From assembly GCF_022549215.1 (NCBI RefSeq), contig NZ_JAKZFC010000001.1:1-64000 (forward strand): 64,000 bases of DNA, written 5' to 3'. The DNA is from Solibacillus palustris (lineage in GTDB: Bacteria; Bacillota; Bacilli; Bacillales_A; Planococcaceae). Within the stretch, counting starts at the first letter, position 1; each line of letters begins with the position of its first letter. The position numbers were made by a program, and so were the translations under genes. A model generated the notes under the pieces. It ran no database searches. It saw only the letters and a list, made by a program, of their open reading frames with translations, and was not told where the DNA came from. Positions 53,879-62,332 of this stretch are shown one piece after another.

Positions 53879-54559
53879 ATGATAGCGACAGGAAAGTTAG
53901 GACAAGCTGCATATGAAGTTCATGTATTAACGGAAGCACATATTCCACAATTAATGAAGCTACAATTCGAAGTGGTGGATGCGCTTGAGAATAAGGCCAT
54001 CTTGCAGCCGCTTGTTGAAGGTGAGTTAGGTTTTATTTTACGTGGTAATGGCGTGATGATTGGGGTATTTGTCGAAGGGAAGTTAATCGCATTCCGTGCC
54101 TTACTACAGCCTGGAATGGATGACGAGCATTTGGGCTATGACATTGGCTTAACAACGGAAGCGGAGTTAAAAAAGGTGTTGTATCAGGAAATTTCAAATG
54201 TTCATCCAGATTATCGAGGGTTTGGCTTACAACGAACGATGGCGGATATCATTATGCAGCAAATTAATTTAACGAAATTTACAGTTGTCTGTGCAACCGT
54301 GATGCCAGGCAATATTGCGAGCTTAAAGGATAAATTTTCGCAAGGGATGCATGTAGCAGCCTTGAAATATAAATACGGTGGAAAATTACGCTATGTGTTT
54401 ATGAAGGATTTAGTGCGTAAGGAAAATGCTCTATGGCAAGAGGAAAAGTTCGTCGAGATGGATGAAACAGTAGAGCAACAGCAATTATTAAAAGCAGGAT
54501 TTGTTGGGCGATCAATGAAAAAAGATGGCGACAGCTGGCTTGTACAATACGTGAAATAA
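53879..54559 (+). CDS. GNAT-family acetyltransferase-like protein
   Basis: 226 residues. The acetyl-CoA-binding motif A is seen in EISNVHPDYRGFGLQRTMAD (about residues 101-120), followed by VCATVMPGNIAS. The C-terminal 40 residues are an extra tail. The start ATG directly follows the stop of the epimerase gene (TAA-ATG), implying reinitiation and a shared pathway, possibly handling acylated amino acids: racemase plus acyltransferase is a recurrent pairing. The acceptor is unknown. Confidence 0.75.
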   Translation: MIATGKLGQAAYEVHVLTEAHIPQLMKLQFEVVDALENKAILQPLVEGELGFILRGNGVMIGVFVEGKLIAFRALLQPGMDDEHLGYDIGLTTEAELKKVLYQEISNVHPDYRGFGLQRTMADIIMQQINLTKFTVVCATVMPGNIASLKDKFSQGMHVAALKYKYGGKLRYVFMKDLVRKENALWQEEKFVEMDETVEQQQLLKAGFVGRSMKKDGDSWLVQYVK

Positions 54560-54560
54560 T

Positions 54561-54599
54561 AAAGGATGTGGCGAAATTTAGTTTTTCGCCACATCCTTT
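54561..54599. terminator. Bidirectional terminator
   Basis: A 16-bp perfect stem AAAGGATGTGGCGAAA / TTTCGCCACATCCTTT with a 7-nt loop; it lies between the convergent acetyltransferase and small acidic-protein genes. Confidence 0.9.
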
Positions 54600-54635
54600 A
54601 TCGATTTACTAGACTCCATGTAGTGTGTCTGCTCC

Positions 54636-54743
54636 TTAAATATCGTTGTCATCAAAGCTGTCTAAATCGAAGAAATCATCGTTGTCTTCGAATAAGTAAG
54701 ATACATCATTATCATCCGTTGTTAAGTATGTGTAGTTTGTCAT
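54636..54743 (-). CDS. Small acidic protein (35 residues)
   Basis: Minus-strand gene beginning ATGACAAACTACACATAC with AAAAGGAGCTGATATG just upstream (an excellent ribosome binding site) and ending TAA. It encodes MTNYTYLTTDDNDVSYLFED and 15 more residues; 13 of 35 are Asp or Glu and none is Lys or Arg. It has its own terminator (54561-54599). Function unknown; the extreme charge suggests a protein-binding or nucleic-acid-mimic role, which is speculative. Confidence 0.65.
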   Translation of the reverse strand: MTNYTYLTTDDNDVSYLFEDNDDFFDLDSFDDNDI

Positions 54744-55357
54744 ATCATATCAGCTCCTTTTTATAACTATACAATAGTCAGAAAATTAAGTAAAGTCGAA
54801 AAGTGTAAAGAATTTTTTGAACGATGGTTCATGAAAACGTTTTAAATAAACGTTTTATCACATTGGTTACGGTTACATTTAGCATAAAAAATATTTTAAT
54901 AAAGCGTTTTCATACATATTTTCATACATAGATTGAGTGGAATAAAATAGCGTCTCGCCACGTAAATAGAAGAAAATACAAAAGAGTTTGTATTATGGTG
55001 AAAAAACCATTTAATGAGCATTAAAGTAAGCGTGTGGGTACACCAAGTTCGTACAATTTAAAGCAGTTGCCGAAGCTAATACGCTATATTGGCTACTTTA
55101 TGATTAGATGTGTGTTTTTTGCGACGATTTTAATCGTAGGTGGTATCGCCTTCGATAAATTATTCGGGAGACATTGCATATATATTTACTGGCTATATAA
55201 AATCATGATGAAAGAAAAAGCTTGCAGATAAATTTAATTACATAGATAAAAAACATGGTATAAATTTCTATTAAAGTAAAATTATCTAATAATATGAAAG
55301 AATATTCTGTTTTGTGTTAAAATATTGTTCAATAAATGAATTGTAGGGGATGGTCGC
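54744..55357 (+). other. Upstream region of the SARP regulator, with cre-like sites
   Basis: 614 nt with no strongly supported gene. A 65-codon frame at 55034-55231 (GTG start) contains a hydrophobic stretch (FFATILIVGGIAF) but lacks a ribosome binding site. Two catabolite-responsive-element-like sequences are present: TGAAAACGTTTTAA (54832-54845; 13 of 14 to the consensus) and ATAAAGCGTTTTCA (54899-54912; 12 of 14), so CcpA control of something here is possible. Confidence 0.4.
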
Positions 55358-58300
55358 ATGGAGCAACATGTTTTTGTATCTAAGTTAATTCCTCCAACAC
55401 CAACTAATTACTATTTAAGAAAAGCAAATTTAATGAAAAAACTTACAGATTGGCATCAAGCAAAATGTACAATTTTGCATAGTAGCGCAGGTTACGGAAA
55501 AACATCACTTATTAGCCAGTTTATCCAAGATAGCAAGACGTCTTGTGCGTGGTATCAAATTACTTCGGATGATGATTCGATTTTCCCTTTTTTAAGGCAT
55601 TTTATTTATAGTGTTCAACAAAATTTCCCGTCATTTGGAGAAAATTTAAAAGGATGGGATTTGAACATAAAATTTCATAATGTAGAAGAATTACTTCAGC
55701 TTTCAAAACAACTAGTAAATGAATTTCATAAAATTACAAAGCCGTTCATCATGGTGTTGGACGACTATCATCATGTATCGCATGTTTTTTCTATTAATTA
55801 TGTAATGAATCAGTTGCTTCAGTATTTACCACGCCAACATCATTTGATAGTGGCCTCGCGTAAAATGCCTGAATGGAGTTGCTTACTTCATTTAAGAATG
55901 AACAATCAGCTCATTGAGTGCTTTGAACATGAATTTGTATTTTCCGAAGATGATGTGCAATTTTTATTCGAGACCTATTTTGAACGCAAGGTTTCGGACA
56001 AAGAATGTGAATTTGTTATGCAAATGACTGAGGGATGGGCGATGGCGGTTATGTTACTTGCATATCAAGCAAAATATAGTCCTCAAAAATTAGTAGATAT
56101 TGCACAGGGGAACGTTGTGAATTTTTTTGCTTATTTATCAGCAGAAGTATTTGAAAAATTGGATGAACAATTTCAACAGGACTTGTTGAAAGTAGGCATT
56201 CACCAAGTAATCTCGCTAGAAGAATTGACCGAGTTATATGGGGCTGATTGGGTAAAGGGCTTGCAGGATAATCTGAAAAATTTAGCCTTTGTCATTCCAT
56301 TAGCAGGTGGTACAAAGTATCGCTTTCATGCATTATTCCAGCATTTTTTACAGCAACGATTACAAGAACATGCCCCGGCACTTTTTGAGCAATATCATGA
56401 AGAAGCTGCAAATTATTATGCAAATCATCAGCAAGGAATACAAGCCGTTTCACATGCTGCCCAACTTAAAAATAAAACGTATTATGCAACACTCTTATTA
56501 CAGTTTTCGCAACAATTTATTGAAGCAGGACAATTTGATTATTTACTTGATCGGTTAAAAGATTTGTCCCAGGATGAAAAAAACTATCAATTGCTGTTTT
56601 ATGAAGGTGAGAGTCAACGTTACCGAGCGCAATATGAAAAGGCGAAAAATGCCTATATGGAGTGCTTCCACAAAGCACAGTCTGAGCAAGATCTATTATT
56701 TATGATGCGTGCCCAATTTGGCTTAGCCAATATTTATTTGGATACATTACAGCCAGTTTTTGCTGAACACCACTTACAGCAGACAATCGAATTATTAAAG
56801 CAAGTAGACGTAAGTGAGGAAGAAAGTCAGCAAATTAACAGCTATTATACGGAAAACTTGATTAATTTAGGGCGGGCAGGAGAAGCACAACGATGGAGTA
56901 ATGGGCAAAATCTGAAGTTGAGCTTAAATAATATTGATGCGCGCATGTACTTACGTCAGGGGCAACTGGAACAAGCAAAGGAAATTTTACAACAACGTGT
57001 AGTGAAGCAATTTCGCTGGGAAGAGGCACATCGAACAACAGATTTATTGCTTGTACTCATTGATGTTTTAATGGGCGAAAATGAGCAAGCCTATGCCCGT
57101 ATTATTGAAAGTGAGAAAGAACAATTAGTTGATATGCCATTTACACTTGCGATAACAAAGCTGAGAAAAGGTCTCGCGCTATTAAATATGGATGTGAAAG
57201 ATTTGACCTTAGCAAAGCAATGTTTAGACGAAACATTAGAATTAATGGGGCAAATTCATGTGAAGCGTGTAAAAGCAGAATGCTATATGGGTCTTGTATT
57301 GTTTCATGGAGACAATGTAAATGAAGCGAAACGCCATGCCCAAATGGGTTTGAGAGAAACAGAAAAAGTGCAGGATTACTGGATGTCAGCGCTACTACTA
57401 ACGGCTTTAACGAAAGTTTTAGTAGAAAACGAGCATTATGAAGAGGCGATTGAGACTGCGAAACAAGCACTTGCTTATTATACATGTAGCGAGGATAGCT
57501 ATGGCCAAATGATTTGTTCATTTTGGTTAGCTGTTTGTAATGAACAATTAGGTCGACGAACACAGGCAATTCAGGATTACGAATTGTATTGGAATCTTTG
57601 CTCTGAAAAGTATCCTTACTTTATGAAAAGTCGCACTTTATTTGGTCCACAAAGGTCCTTGTTATTCATACGATTAGCGCAACGTCTAGAAAAGCAACAG
57701 GCACTTTTTGTAATGATGGCAGCAGAAAACGTTCCAAACACGCAACTACATTTAACGTTATTTGGGCCCGTATCGATTCAACGCGAGCAACAGGTGGTTC
57801 ATGATAAAGAATGGAAAAGAATGAAAGCAAAAGAATTGTTTTTATATTTGTACAGTTGTCGGGATCAATTTGTTACTAAACAACAGTTATGCGAAGTGAT
57901 TTGGAATTATGACGAAGAAGCAATGGTACGGGACTTTAAAGTAGTCTATAATGCTATGTTAAAAACACTAGAGCCAAATCGCTCAGCTCGCGAAGAAAGT
58001 CATTTTATTATTCGACGTCAACATCTTTATAAGCTAGATACGGCTTGGATTCAAAGTGACGTAGCATTATTTGAGTATTATATGCAAAAAGGGTTTGACG
58101 AGGCCATACCTAAAATTTCGAATGAATGGTTAAAGCTAGCGATTCGCTTTGTTGACTCTCCATTTTGCTCAGATATTGATCGAGATTGGGTGAACACTTT
58201 ACGTGTTTATTACGAAGAGCAAGTAATAAAAGTAATGGAACGTTTAGCTCAAAACTATGTAAGATTACAAAGTTTTACAGAAGTAATTTACTATGCGAAT

Positions 58301-58489
58301 CGAATGCGAACAATTGATGATGGCTATGAAGAAGCATATCGTTTGCTGATTTTAGCTCATTATTATTTAGGAAATCGGAGAGAAGCGTTAAAAATTTATG
58401 ACGAATGCGTAAAAGTATTAGATGAACAATATGAGCTACCTCCAATGGAAACGACTGAGCAACTATATGACCTTATTTTAAAAATGTAA
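55358..58489 (+). CDS. STAND ATPase / SARP-type (BTAD) transcriptional activator
   Basis: A 1043-residue cytoplasmic regulator. The N-terminal MalT-like STAND NTPase has Walker A HSSAGYGKTS (residues 41-50), Walker B FIMVLDDYHHV, and the winged-helix and helical arm after it. The middle (about 350-780) is built of TPR-like helical repeats. The C-terminus has an OmpR-like DNA-binding domain (LHLTLFGPVSIQREQ ... LYSCRDQFVTKQQLCEVIW) fused to a bacterial transcriptional activation domain (DVALFEYYMQKGF to the end), the SARP plan. The start is ATG 55358 after TAGGGGATGG. It ends 122 nt before the ABC-transporter operon, in whose promoter an 11-bp-spaced direct repeat is seen, so it probably activates that operon on binding an inducer. 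Confidence 0.9.
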   Translation: MEQHVFVSKLIPPTPTNYYLRKANLMKKLTDWHQAKCTILHSSAGYGKTSLISQFIQDSKTSCAWYQITSDDDSIFPFLRHFIYSVQQNFPSFGENLKGWDLNIKFHNVEELLQLSKQLVNEFHKITKPFIMVLDDYHHVSHVFSINYVMNQLLQYLPRQHHLIVASRKMPEWSCLLHLRMNNQLIECFEHEFVFSEDDVQFLFETYFERKVSDKECEFVMQMTEGWAMAVMLLAYQAKYSPQKLVDIAQGNVVNFFAYLSAEVFEKLDEQFQQDLLKVGIHQVISLEELTELYGADWVKGLQDNLKNLAFVIPLAGGTKYRFHALFQHFLQQRLQEHAPALFEQYHEEAANYYANHQQGIQAVSHAAQLKNKTYYATLLLQFSQQFIEAGQFDYLLDRLKDLSQDEKNYQLLFYEGESQRYRAQYEKAKNAYMECFHKAQSEQDLLFMMRAQFGLANIYLDTLQPVFAEHHLQQTIELLKQVDVSEEESQQINSYYTENLINLGRAGEAQRWSNGQNLKLSLNNIDARMYLRQGQLEQAKEILQQRVVKQFRWEEAHRTTDLLLVLIDVLMGENEQAYARIIESEKEQLVDMPFTLAITKLRKGLALLNMDVKDLTLAKQCLDETLELMGQIHVKRVKAECYMGLVLFHGDNVNEAKRHAQMGLRETEKVQDYWMSALLLTALTKVLVENEHYEEAIETAKQALAYYTCSEDSYGQMICSFWLAVCNEQLGRRTQAIQDYELYWNLCSEKYPYFMKSRTLFGPQRSLLFIRLAQRLEKQQALFVMMAAENVPNTQLHLTLFGPVSIQREQQVVHDKEWKRMKAKELFLYLYSCRDQFVTKQQLCEVIWNYDEEAMVRDFKVVYNAMLKTLEPNRSAREESHFIIRRQHLYKLDTAWIQSDVALFEYYMQKGFDEAIPKISNEWLKLAIRFVDSPFCSDIDRDWVNTLRVYYEEQVIKVMERLAQNYVRLQSFTEVIYYANRMRTIDDGYEEAYRLLILAHYYLGNRREALKIYDECVKVLDEQYELPPMETTEQLYDLILKM

Positions 58490-58490
58490 G

Positions 58491-58530
58491 AGCATTCCTT
58501 AAGTTACTTAAACTTAAGGAATGCTTTTTT
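58491..58530 (+). terminator. Terminator of the SARP gene
   Basis: A 15-bp perfect stem AGCATTCCTTAAGTT / AACTTAAGGAATGCT is followed by six T. Confidence 0.93.
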
Positions 58531-58567
58531 GTAACTAATTTGTAACTAGGCATTGATAAAGTATGAT
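58529..58567 (+). promoter_or_regulatory. Candidate SARP operator and promoter
   Basis: TTGTAACTA occurs at 58529-58537 and again at 58540-58548, an exact 11-bp step, followed 13 nt later by TATGAT (58562-58567). The second repeat occupies the -35 position. SARP activators bind such direct repeats with helical-turn spacing at the -35. Confidence 0.65.
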
Positions 58568-58611
58568 AAAGCAGGAATTCATGCTGAAATTAATGCTAGG
58601 AGGGACAGTTA

Positions 58612-59859
58612 ATGAAAAAGCATTTATGGTTAGTTTTTGCGGTATTATCTATGTTTTTATTAGTTGCGTGTAATAACGACTCAAATGAAAGCGCTTCAAC
58701 GAGCACGGATTCAAGCGTACAAGGTGAAAGCGGTAAAGAAGAAGTTGTTTCAAGTGACCCAATTAAAGTAGGTGTTCTTGCTTCATTAACAGGTGCGCTT
58801 GAATCTTACGGCAAGCAAACGAAGAATGGTTTTGAACTGGGCTTAGAGTATGCAACAGAAGGCACGATGGAAGTTGAAGGGCGCAAAATTGAGGTTGTTT
58901 GGGAAGATACAGAAACAAAGCCAGAAGTAGCAGTTCAAAAAGCGACGAAGCTATTAGAGGATGATGCAGTTGATTTCTTAGTAGGTTCTTCAAGCTCAGG
59001 TGATACGTTAGCTGTTTTACCGTTAGCCGAAGAGTACGAAAAAATTATGATTGTTGAGCCAGCAGTAGCGGATAGTATTACAGGTTCAGAATTTAATCCA
59101 TATATTTTCCGTACAGCACGTAACTCTTCACAAGATGCCTATGCAGCGGCAGCAGCCATTGCGGGAGAAGGCGTGAAAATTGCAACATTCGCACCGGACT
59201 ATTCATTTGGTTTAGATGGGGTTTCTGCGTTCAAAACGGCAGCAGAAAAATTAGGAGCTGAAATTGTTTTAGAAGAATATGCAGACCCAGCAGCAACCGA
59301 TTTCACGTCGAATTTACAAAAAATCATTGAAGCGAAACCAGATTTTTTATTTGTTGTTTGGGCAGGAGCGAACTCTCCGTGGAATCAAATTGCAGATTTA
59401 AAACTTCAAGAAAAGGGCATTAAAATTTCGACAGGTGCGCCGGATATTATCGCACTTCAGTTTATGGAGCCGTTAATTGGAATGGAAGGATTCACAGTTT
59501 ATCACCACACATTACCAAATAATGATGTCAATGATTGGTTAGTAAAAGAGCATAAAGCACGCTTTAATGGCGAGGTTCCTGATTTATTTACACCAGGTGG
59601 ATTCTCAGCGGCAGTTGCGATTGTTGAGGCACTGAAAAAATCAGGCGGAGATGCGGATGGGAATGCATTAATTCCGTTAATGGAAGGTATGTCATTTGAA
59701 ACGCCAAAAGGCACAATGACCTTCCGTAAAGAAGATCACCAAGCATTACAACCAATGTATTCCATTAAATTAGAAAAAGTAGCAGAGTTCGATTATCCAA
59801 TTCCTGTGCTTATTCGTGAGTTATCACCAGAAGAAACAGAACCACCAATTATGAATTAA
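58612..59859 (+). CDS. ABC transporter substrate-binding lipoprotein (LivK-like)
   Basis: A 415-residue extracellular binding protein of the branched-chain-amino-acid/amide family (periplasmic-binding fold type I). The lipoprotein signal ends in LLVAC (Cys20), followed by a Ser/Asn-rich linker. The fold starts IKVGVLASLTGALESYGKQT. Ligands of such proteins in catabolic clusters include branched amino acids, amides, and aromatic or fatty-type acids; the neighbouring ketoacyl synthase argues for an acid handled as a CoA ester. The start is ATG 58612 after GGAGGGAC. A strong hairpin after it probably lowers expression of the downstream genes relative to the binding protein. Confidence 0.93.
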   Translation: MKKHLWLVFAVLSMFLLVACNNDSNESASTSTDSSVQGESGKEEVVSSDPIKVGVLASLTGALESYGKQTKNGFELGLEYATEGTMEVEGRKIEVVWEDTETKPEVAVQKATKLLEDDAVDFLVGSSSSGDTLAVLPLAEEYEKIMIVEPAVADSITGSEFNPYIFRTARNSSQDAYAAAAAIAGEGVKIATFAPDYSFGLDGVSAFKTAAEKLGAEIVLEEYADPAATDFTSNLQKIIEAKPDFLFVVWAGANSPWNQIADLKLQEKGIKISTGAPDIIALQFMEPLIGMEGFTVYHHTLPNNDVNDWLVKEHKARFNGEVPDLFTPGGFSAAVAIVEALKKSGGDADGNALIPLMEGMSFETPKGTMTFRKEDHQALQPMYSIKLEKVAEFDYPIPVLIRELSPEETEPPIMN

Positions 59860-59874
59860 TCTGCTTTGTCCCTA

Positions 59875-59903
59875 AAAATCCGACCGAGCAAAGCTTCACT
59901 TTA
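59875..59903 (-). repeat. Dispersed repeat A, partial copy 3
   Basis: On the minus strand AAAGTGAAGCTTTGCTCGGT followed by CGGATTTT matches the first 30 nt of the copy at 6357 with two changes. It lies just after the binding-protein gene. Confidence 0.6.
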
Positions 59904-59930
59904 AGAGAATAGATGACAGGGGTGTCATCT

Positions 59931-59975
59931 GTTCTTCTTAACCACCTTCAAAAGAGGAAGGTGGTTAAGAAGAAC
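59931..59975 (+). promoter_or_regulatory. Perfect 19-bp hairpin between binding protein and ATPase genes
   Basis: GTTCTTCTTAACCACCTTC (59931-59949) pairs fully with 59957-59975; loop AAAAGAG, no T run. It ends 6 nt before the ribosome binding site of the next gene. Such processing or pausing stems commonly give the binding protein excess over membrane components. Confidence 0.75.
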
Positions 59976-59988
59976 AAGAAGGAGTGAG

Positions 59989-60750
59989 ATGATGGAACCT
60001 ATTTTAAAGACAACGAATCTATCAATAAAATTCGGTGAACATAAGGCTGTAGACGGTGTGAATTTTGAAATGCCGGCTAAACATTTCAAATCGATTATTG
60101 GTCCTAATGGTGCAGGGAAGACGACCTTTTTTAACTTAATTAGTGGGGAGCTCGAACCTACAGAAGGCGATGTATTTTTAAAAGGGGCGTCATTAAAGAA
60201 AAAGTCCTCTGTTGAACGAACGCGCTTAGGGGTTGGTCGTTCTTTTCAAATTACCAATGTATTTCCTAATTTAACAGTCTTAGAAAATGTACGTTTAGCA
60301 GTACAGTCAAAACGCAAAGTTCGCTTTGATATGTTTCGTCATTTTTTACAATACAAAAATATTACAGCAGAAGCCGAGCAAATTTTACAGCAAGTGCTCT
60401 TAACGGACAAAATGCATCAAGTAGCCAATCAACTATCACATGGTGAAAAACGCAAGCTAGAAATAGGGATGTTACTAGCATTAGATACAGAGATTTTACT
60501 ATTAGATGAGCCAACTGCTGGCATGTCTTTAGAGGAAGTACCTGCCATTTTAGAGGTAATTCGTTCGATTAAAGAGCGCGGAGACAAAACAATTTTATTA
60601 ATTGAACACAAAATGGATATGATTATCGATTTGTCGGATTCAATTATGGTGTTATTTAATGGTACATTGCTGGCAGATGGGACACCGAAAGAAATTATGG
60701 ACAATGAAACGGTGCAACAAGCGTACTTAGGAGGACTTGCGTATGAATGA
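59989..60750 (+). CDS. ABC transporter ATPase, LivG-like
   Basis: 253 residues. Walker A is GPNGAGKTT, the ABC signature is LSHGEKRKLEIGM, Walker B is ILLLDEPTAG, and the H-loop is LIEHKMDMI. The LivG subfamily signature GVGRSFQITNVFP is present. It energises uptake together with the LivF-like partner. Start ATG 59989 (or the next codon) after AAGGAGTGAG. Its 3' end overlaps the next gene by 8 nt. Confidence 0.93.
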   Translation: MMEPILKTTNLSIKFGEHKAVDGVNFEMPAKHFKSIIGPNGAGKTTFFNLISGELEPTEGDVFLKGASLKKKSSVERTRLGVGRSFQITNVFPNLTVLENVRLAVQSKRKVRFDMFRHFLQYKNITAEAEQILQQVLLTDKMHQVANQLSHGEKRKLEIGMLLALDTEILLLDEPTAGMSLEEVPAILEVIRSIKERGDKTILLIEHKMDMIIDLSDSIMVLFNGTLLADGTPKEIMDNETVQQAYLGGLAYE

Positions 60751-61450
60751 TATTTTAAAGCTTGGACAGGTAGAAACCTATATTTCGCAATACCATATTT
60801 TACAGGGCATTTCGTTTGAGGCGAAGGTCGGGGCGGTATCGGTACTATTAGGTAGAAATGGCGCAGGAAAAACGACAACGCTTCGTACAATTATGGGATT
60901 AACGCCAGCTGCGAAAGGTTCGGTTGTCTTTGATGGCAAGGATATTTCAAAGATGGCACCATATGAAATCGCTAATCATGGAATCGGTTATGTCCCAGAG
61001 AATCAAGGGATATTTGCAGAATTAACCGTTGAAGAAAATATGCGTGTAGCCATTCGTAAGGAAACGGAATCCGTTATGCAAAAGCAAGATTATATATTAG
61101 AACTTTTCCCAGACTTAAAAAAGTTTTGGAAAAAGCATGGAGGTAATTTATCGGGTGGTCAAAAGCAAATGCTGGCAATGGCCAGAGCATTCGTGAATGA
61201 CAGCAAGCTATTACTCATCGATGAACCATCTAAGGGATTAGCGCCAATCGTTATTGAAAAAGTAATGGAAGCAATTACAGAAATGAAAAAGCACACATCG
61301 ATTTTACTTGTCGAGCAAAACTTTATGATGGCAAGCCGAATCGGTGATACGTATACACTGATTGATGATGGGCGAACGGTACAATCCGGTACGATGGAAA
61401 TGCTGATTGAAGACGAACAATTGAAACGTAAATATTTAGGGATTGGTTAA
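60743..61450 (+). CDS. ABC transporter ATPase, LivF-like
   Basis: 235 residues. Walker A is GRNGAGKTTTLRTIMGL, followed by VPENQGIFAELTVEENM, the signature LSGGQKQMLAMARA and Walker B LLIDEPSKGLAP. It pairs with the LivG-like ATPase. ATG 60743 is 7 nt after TAGGAGGA and lies inside the end of the previous gene; an in-frame TTG at 60737 is less well placed. Confidence 0.93.
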   Translation: MNDILKLGQVETYISQYHILQGISFEAKVGAVSVLLGRNGAGKTTTLRTIMGLTPAAKGSVVFDGKDISKMAPYEIANHGIGYVPENQGIFAELTVEENMRVAIRKETESVMQKQDYILELFPDLKKFWKKHGGNLSGGQKQMLAMARAFVNDSKLLLIDEPSKGLAPIVIEKVMEAITEMKKHTSILLVEQNFMMASRIGDTYTLIDDGRTVQSGTMEMLIEDEQLKRKYLGIG

Positions 61451-61464
61451 AGGAGGAGTTGGCA

Positions 61465-62328
61465 ATGGAGTTAATTATAAGTTTGACAATCAATGGTTTG
61501 GCAACAGGTATGCTTATTTTCTTATTAGCAGCAGGGCTAACGCTGATCTTTGGCTTAATGGATGTATTGAACTTTGCTCATGGCGGATTATTTGTGTGGG
61601 GCGCTTATACAGGGGTTTTCGCTTATGCATGGAGTGAAAGTTTTGTAGTAGGAATTATTGCCGCCATTTTAACAGGTCTTGTACTTGGCTTTGTTACGGA
61701 AAAGCTCATTATTACCCCGGTTTATGGAAATCACGTGCAACAAATTCTCATTACATTAGGGTTTATGCTGGTGCTTCAAGAAATGATTAAGGTTGTATTT
61801 GGTCCTAATGGTGTGCCAGTAAAAGTGCCGCCTTATTTAGCGGGAAGCTGGGAAATCGGTGAATTAACGATTATTAAGTACCGTGTATTTATTATTGTTG
61901 TGGGCTTTGCTTTATTTGGTATTTTGCAATTTATTTTAAAGCGTACAAAAGTTGGGTTAATTGTACGTGCGGGTGTTATGAATAAGGAAATGACACAAGC
62001 ATTAGGAATCAATATTAAGCGTGTCTTCCTACTTGTATTTATGTGTGGTGCTGCTCTTGCCGCTTTAGGGGGCATGCTGATGGCTCCTTATTCGGGTATT
62101 GTGTATGCCGAGATGGGAATGGAATACGCAATTTTAGGTTTCATTGTCGTTGTTATTGGCGGAATGGGAAGTTTTCAGGGTTCATTAATGGCAGCAATAT
62201 TAGTTGGTCTTGCAGGGAGTTTTATGGCCTATTATGTACCATTTTTATCTGTTGCGGTGAACATGATTTTAATGGCAATCGTTTTAATTTTCCGTCCACA
62301 AGGCTTATTTTCGGTAGCGAAAGGGTGA
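61465..62328 (+). CDS. ABC transporter permease, LivH-like
   Basis: 287 residues with about eight hydrophobic helices. The LivH motifs GLTLIFGLMDVLNFAHG near the N-terminus and the cytoplasmic coupling loop RAGVMNKEMTQALGIN are seen; GGMGSFQGSLMAAILVGL is the second conserved loop. The start is ATG 61465 after AAAGGAGGAG. It is followed after 4 nt by the LivM-like gene. Confidence 0.93.
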   Translation: MELIISLTINGLATGMLIFLLAAGLTLIFGLMDVLNFAHGGLFVWGAYTGVFAYAWSESFVVGIIAAILTGLVLGFVTEKLIITPVYGNHVQQILITLGFMLVLQEMIKVVFGPNGVPVKVPPYLAGSWEIGELTIIKYRVFIIVVGFALFGILQFILKRTKVGLIVRAGVMNKEMTQALGINIKRVFLLVFMCGAALAALGGMLMAPYSGIVYAEMGMEYAILGFIVVVIGGMGSFQGSLMAAILVGLAGSFMAYYVPFLSVAVNMILMAIVLIFRPQGLFSVAKG

Positions 62329-62332
62329 GCAT

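Noticed and set aside
55034..55231. 65-codon frame with one hydrophobic stretch
   Set aside because: No ribosome binding site and an unconvincing C-terminal half; could be a decayed membrane protein but not supportable.
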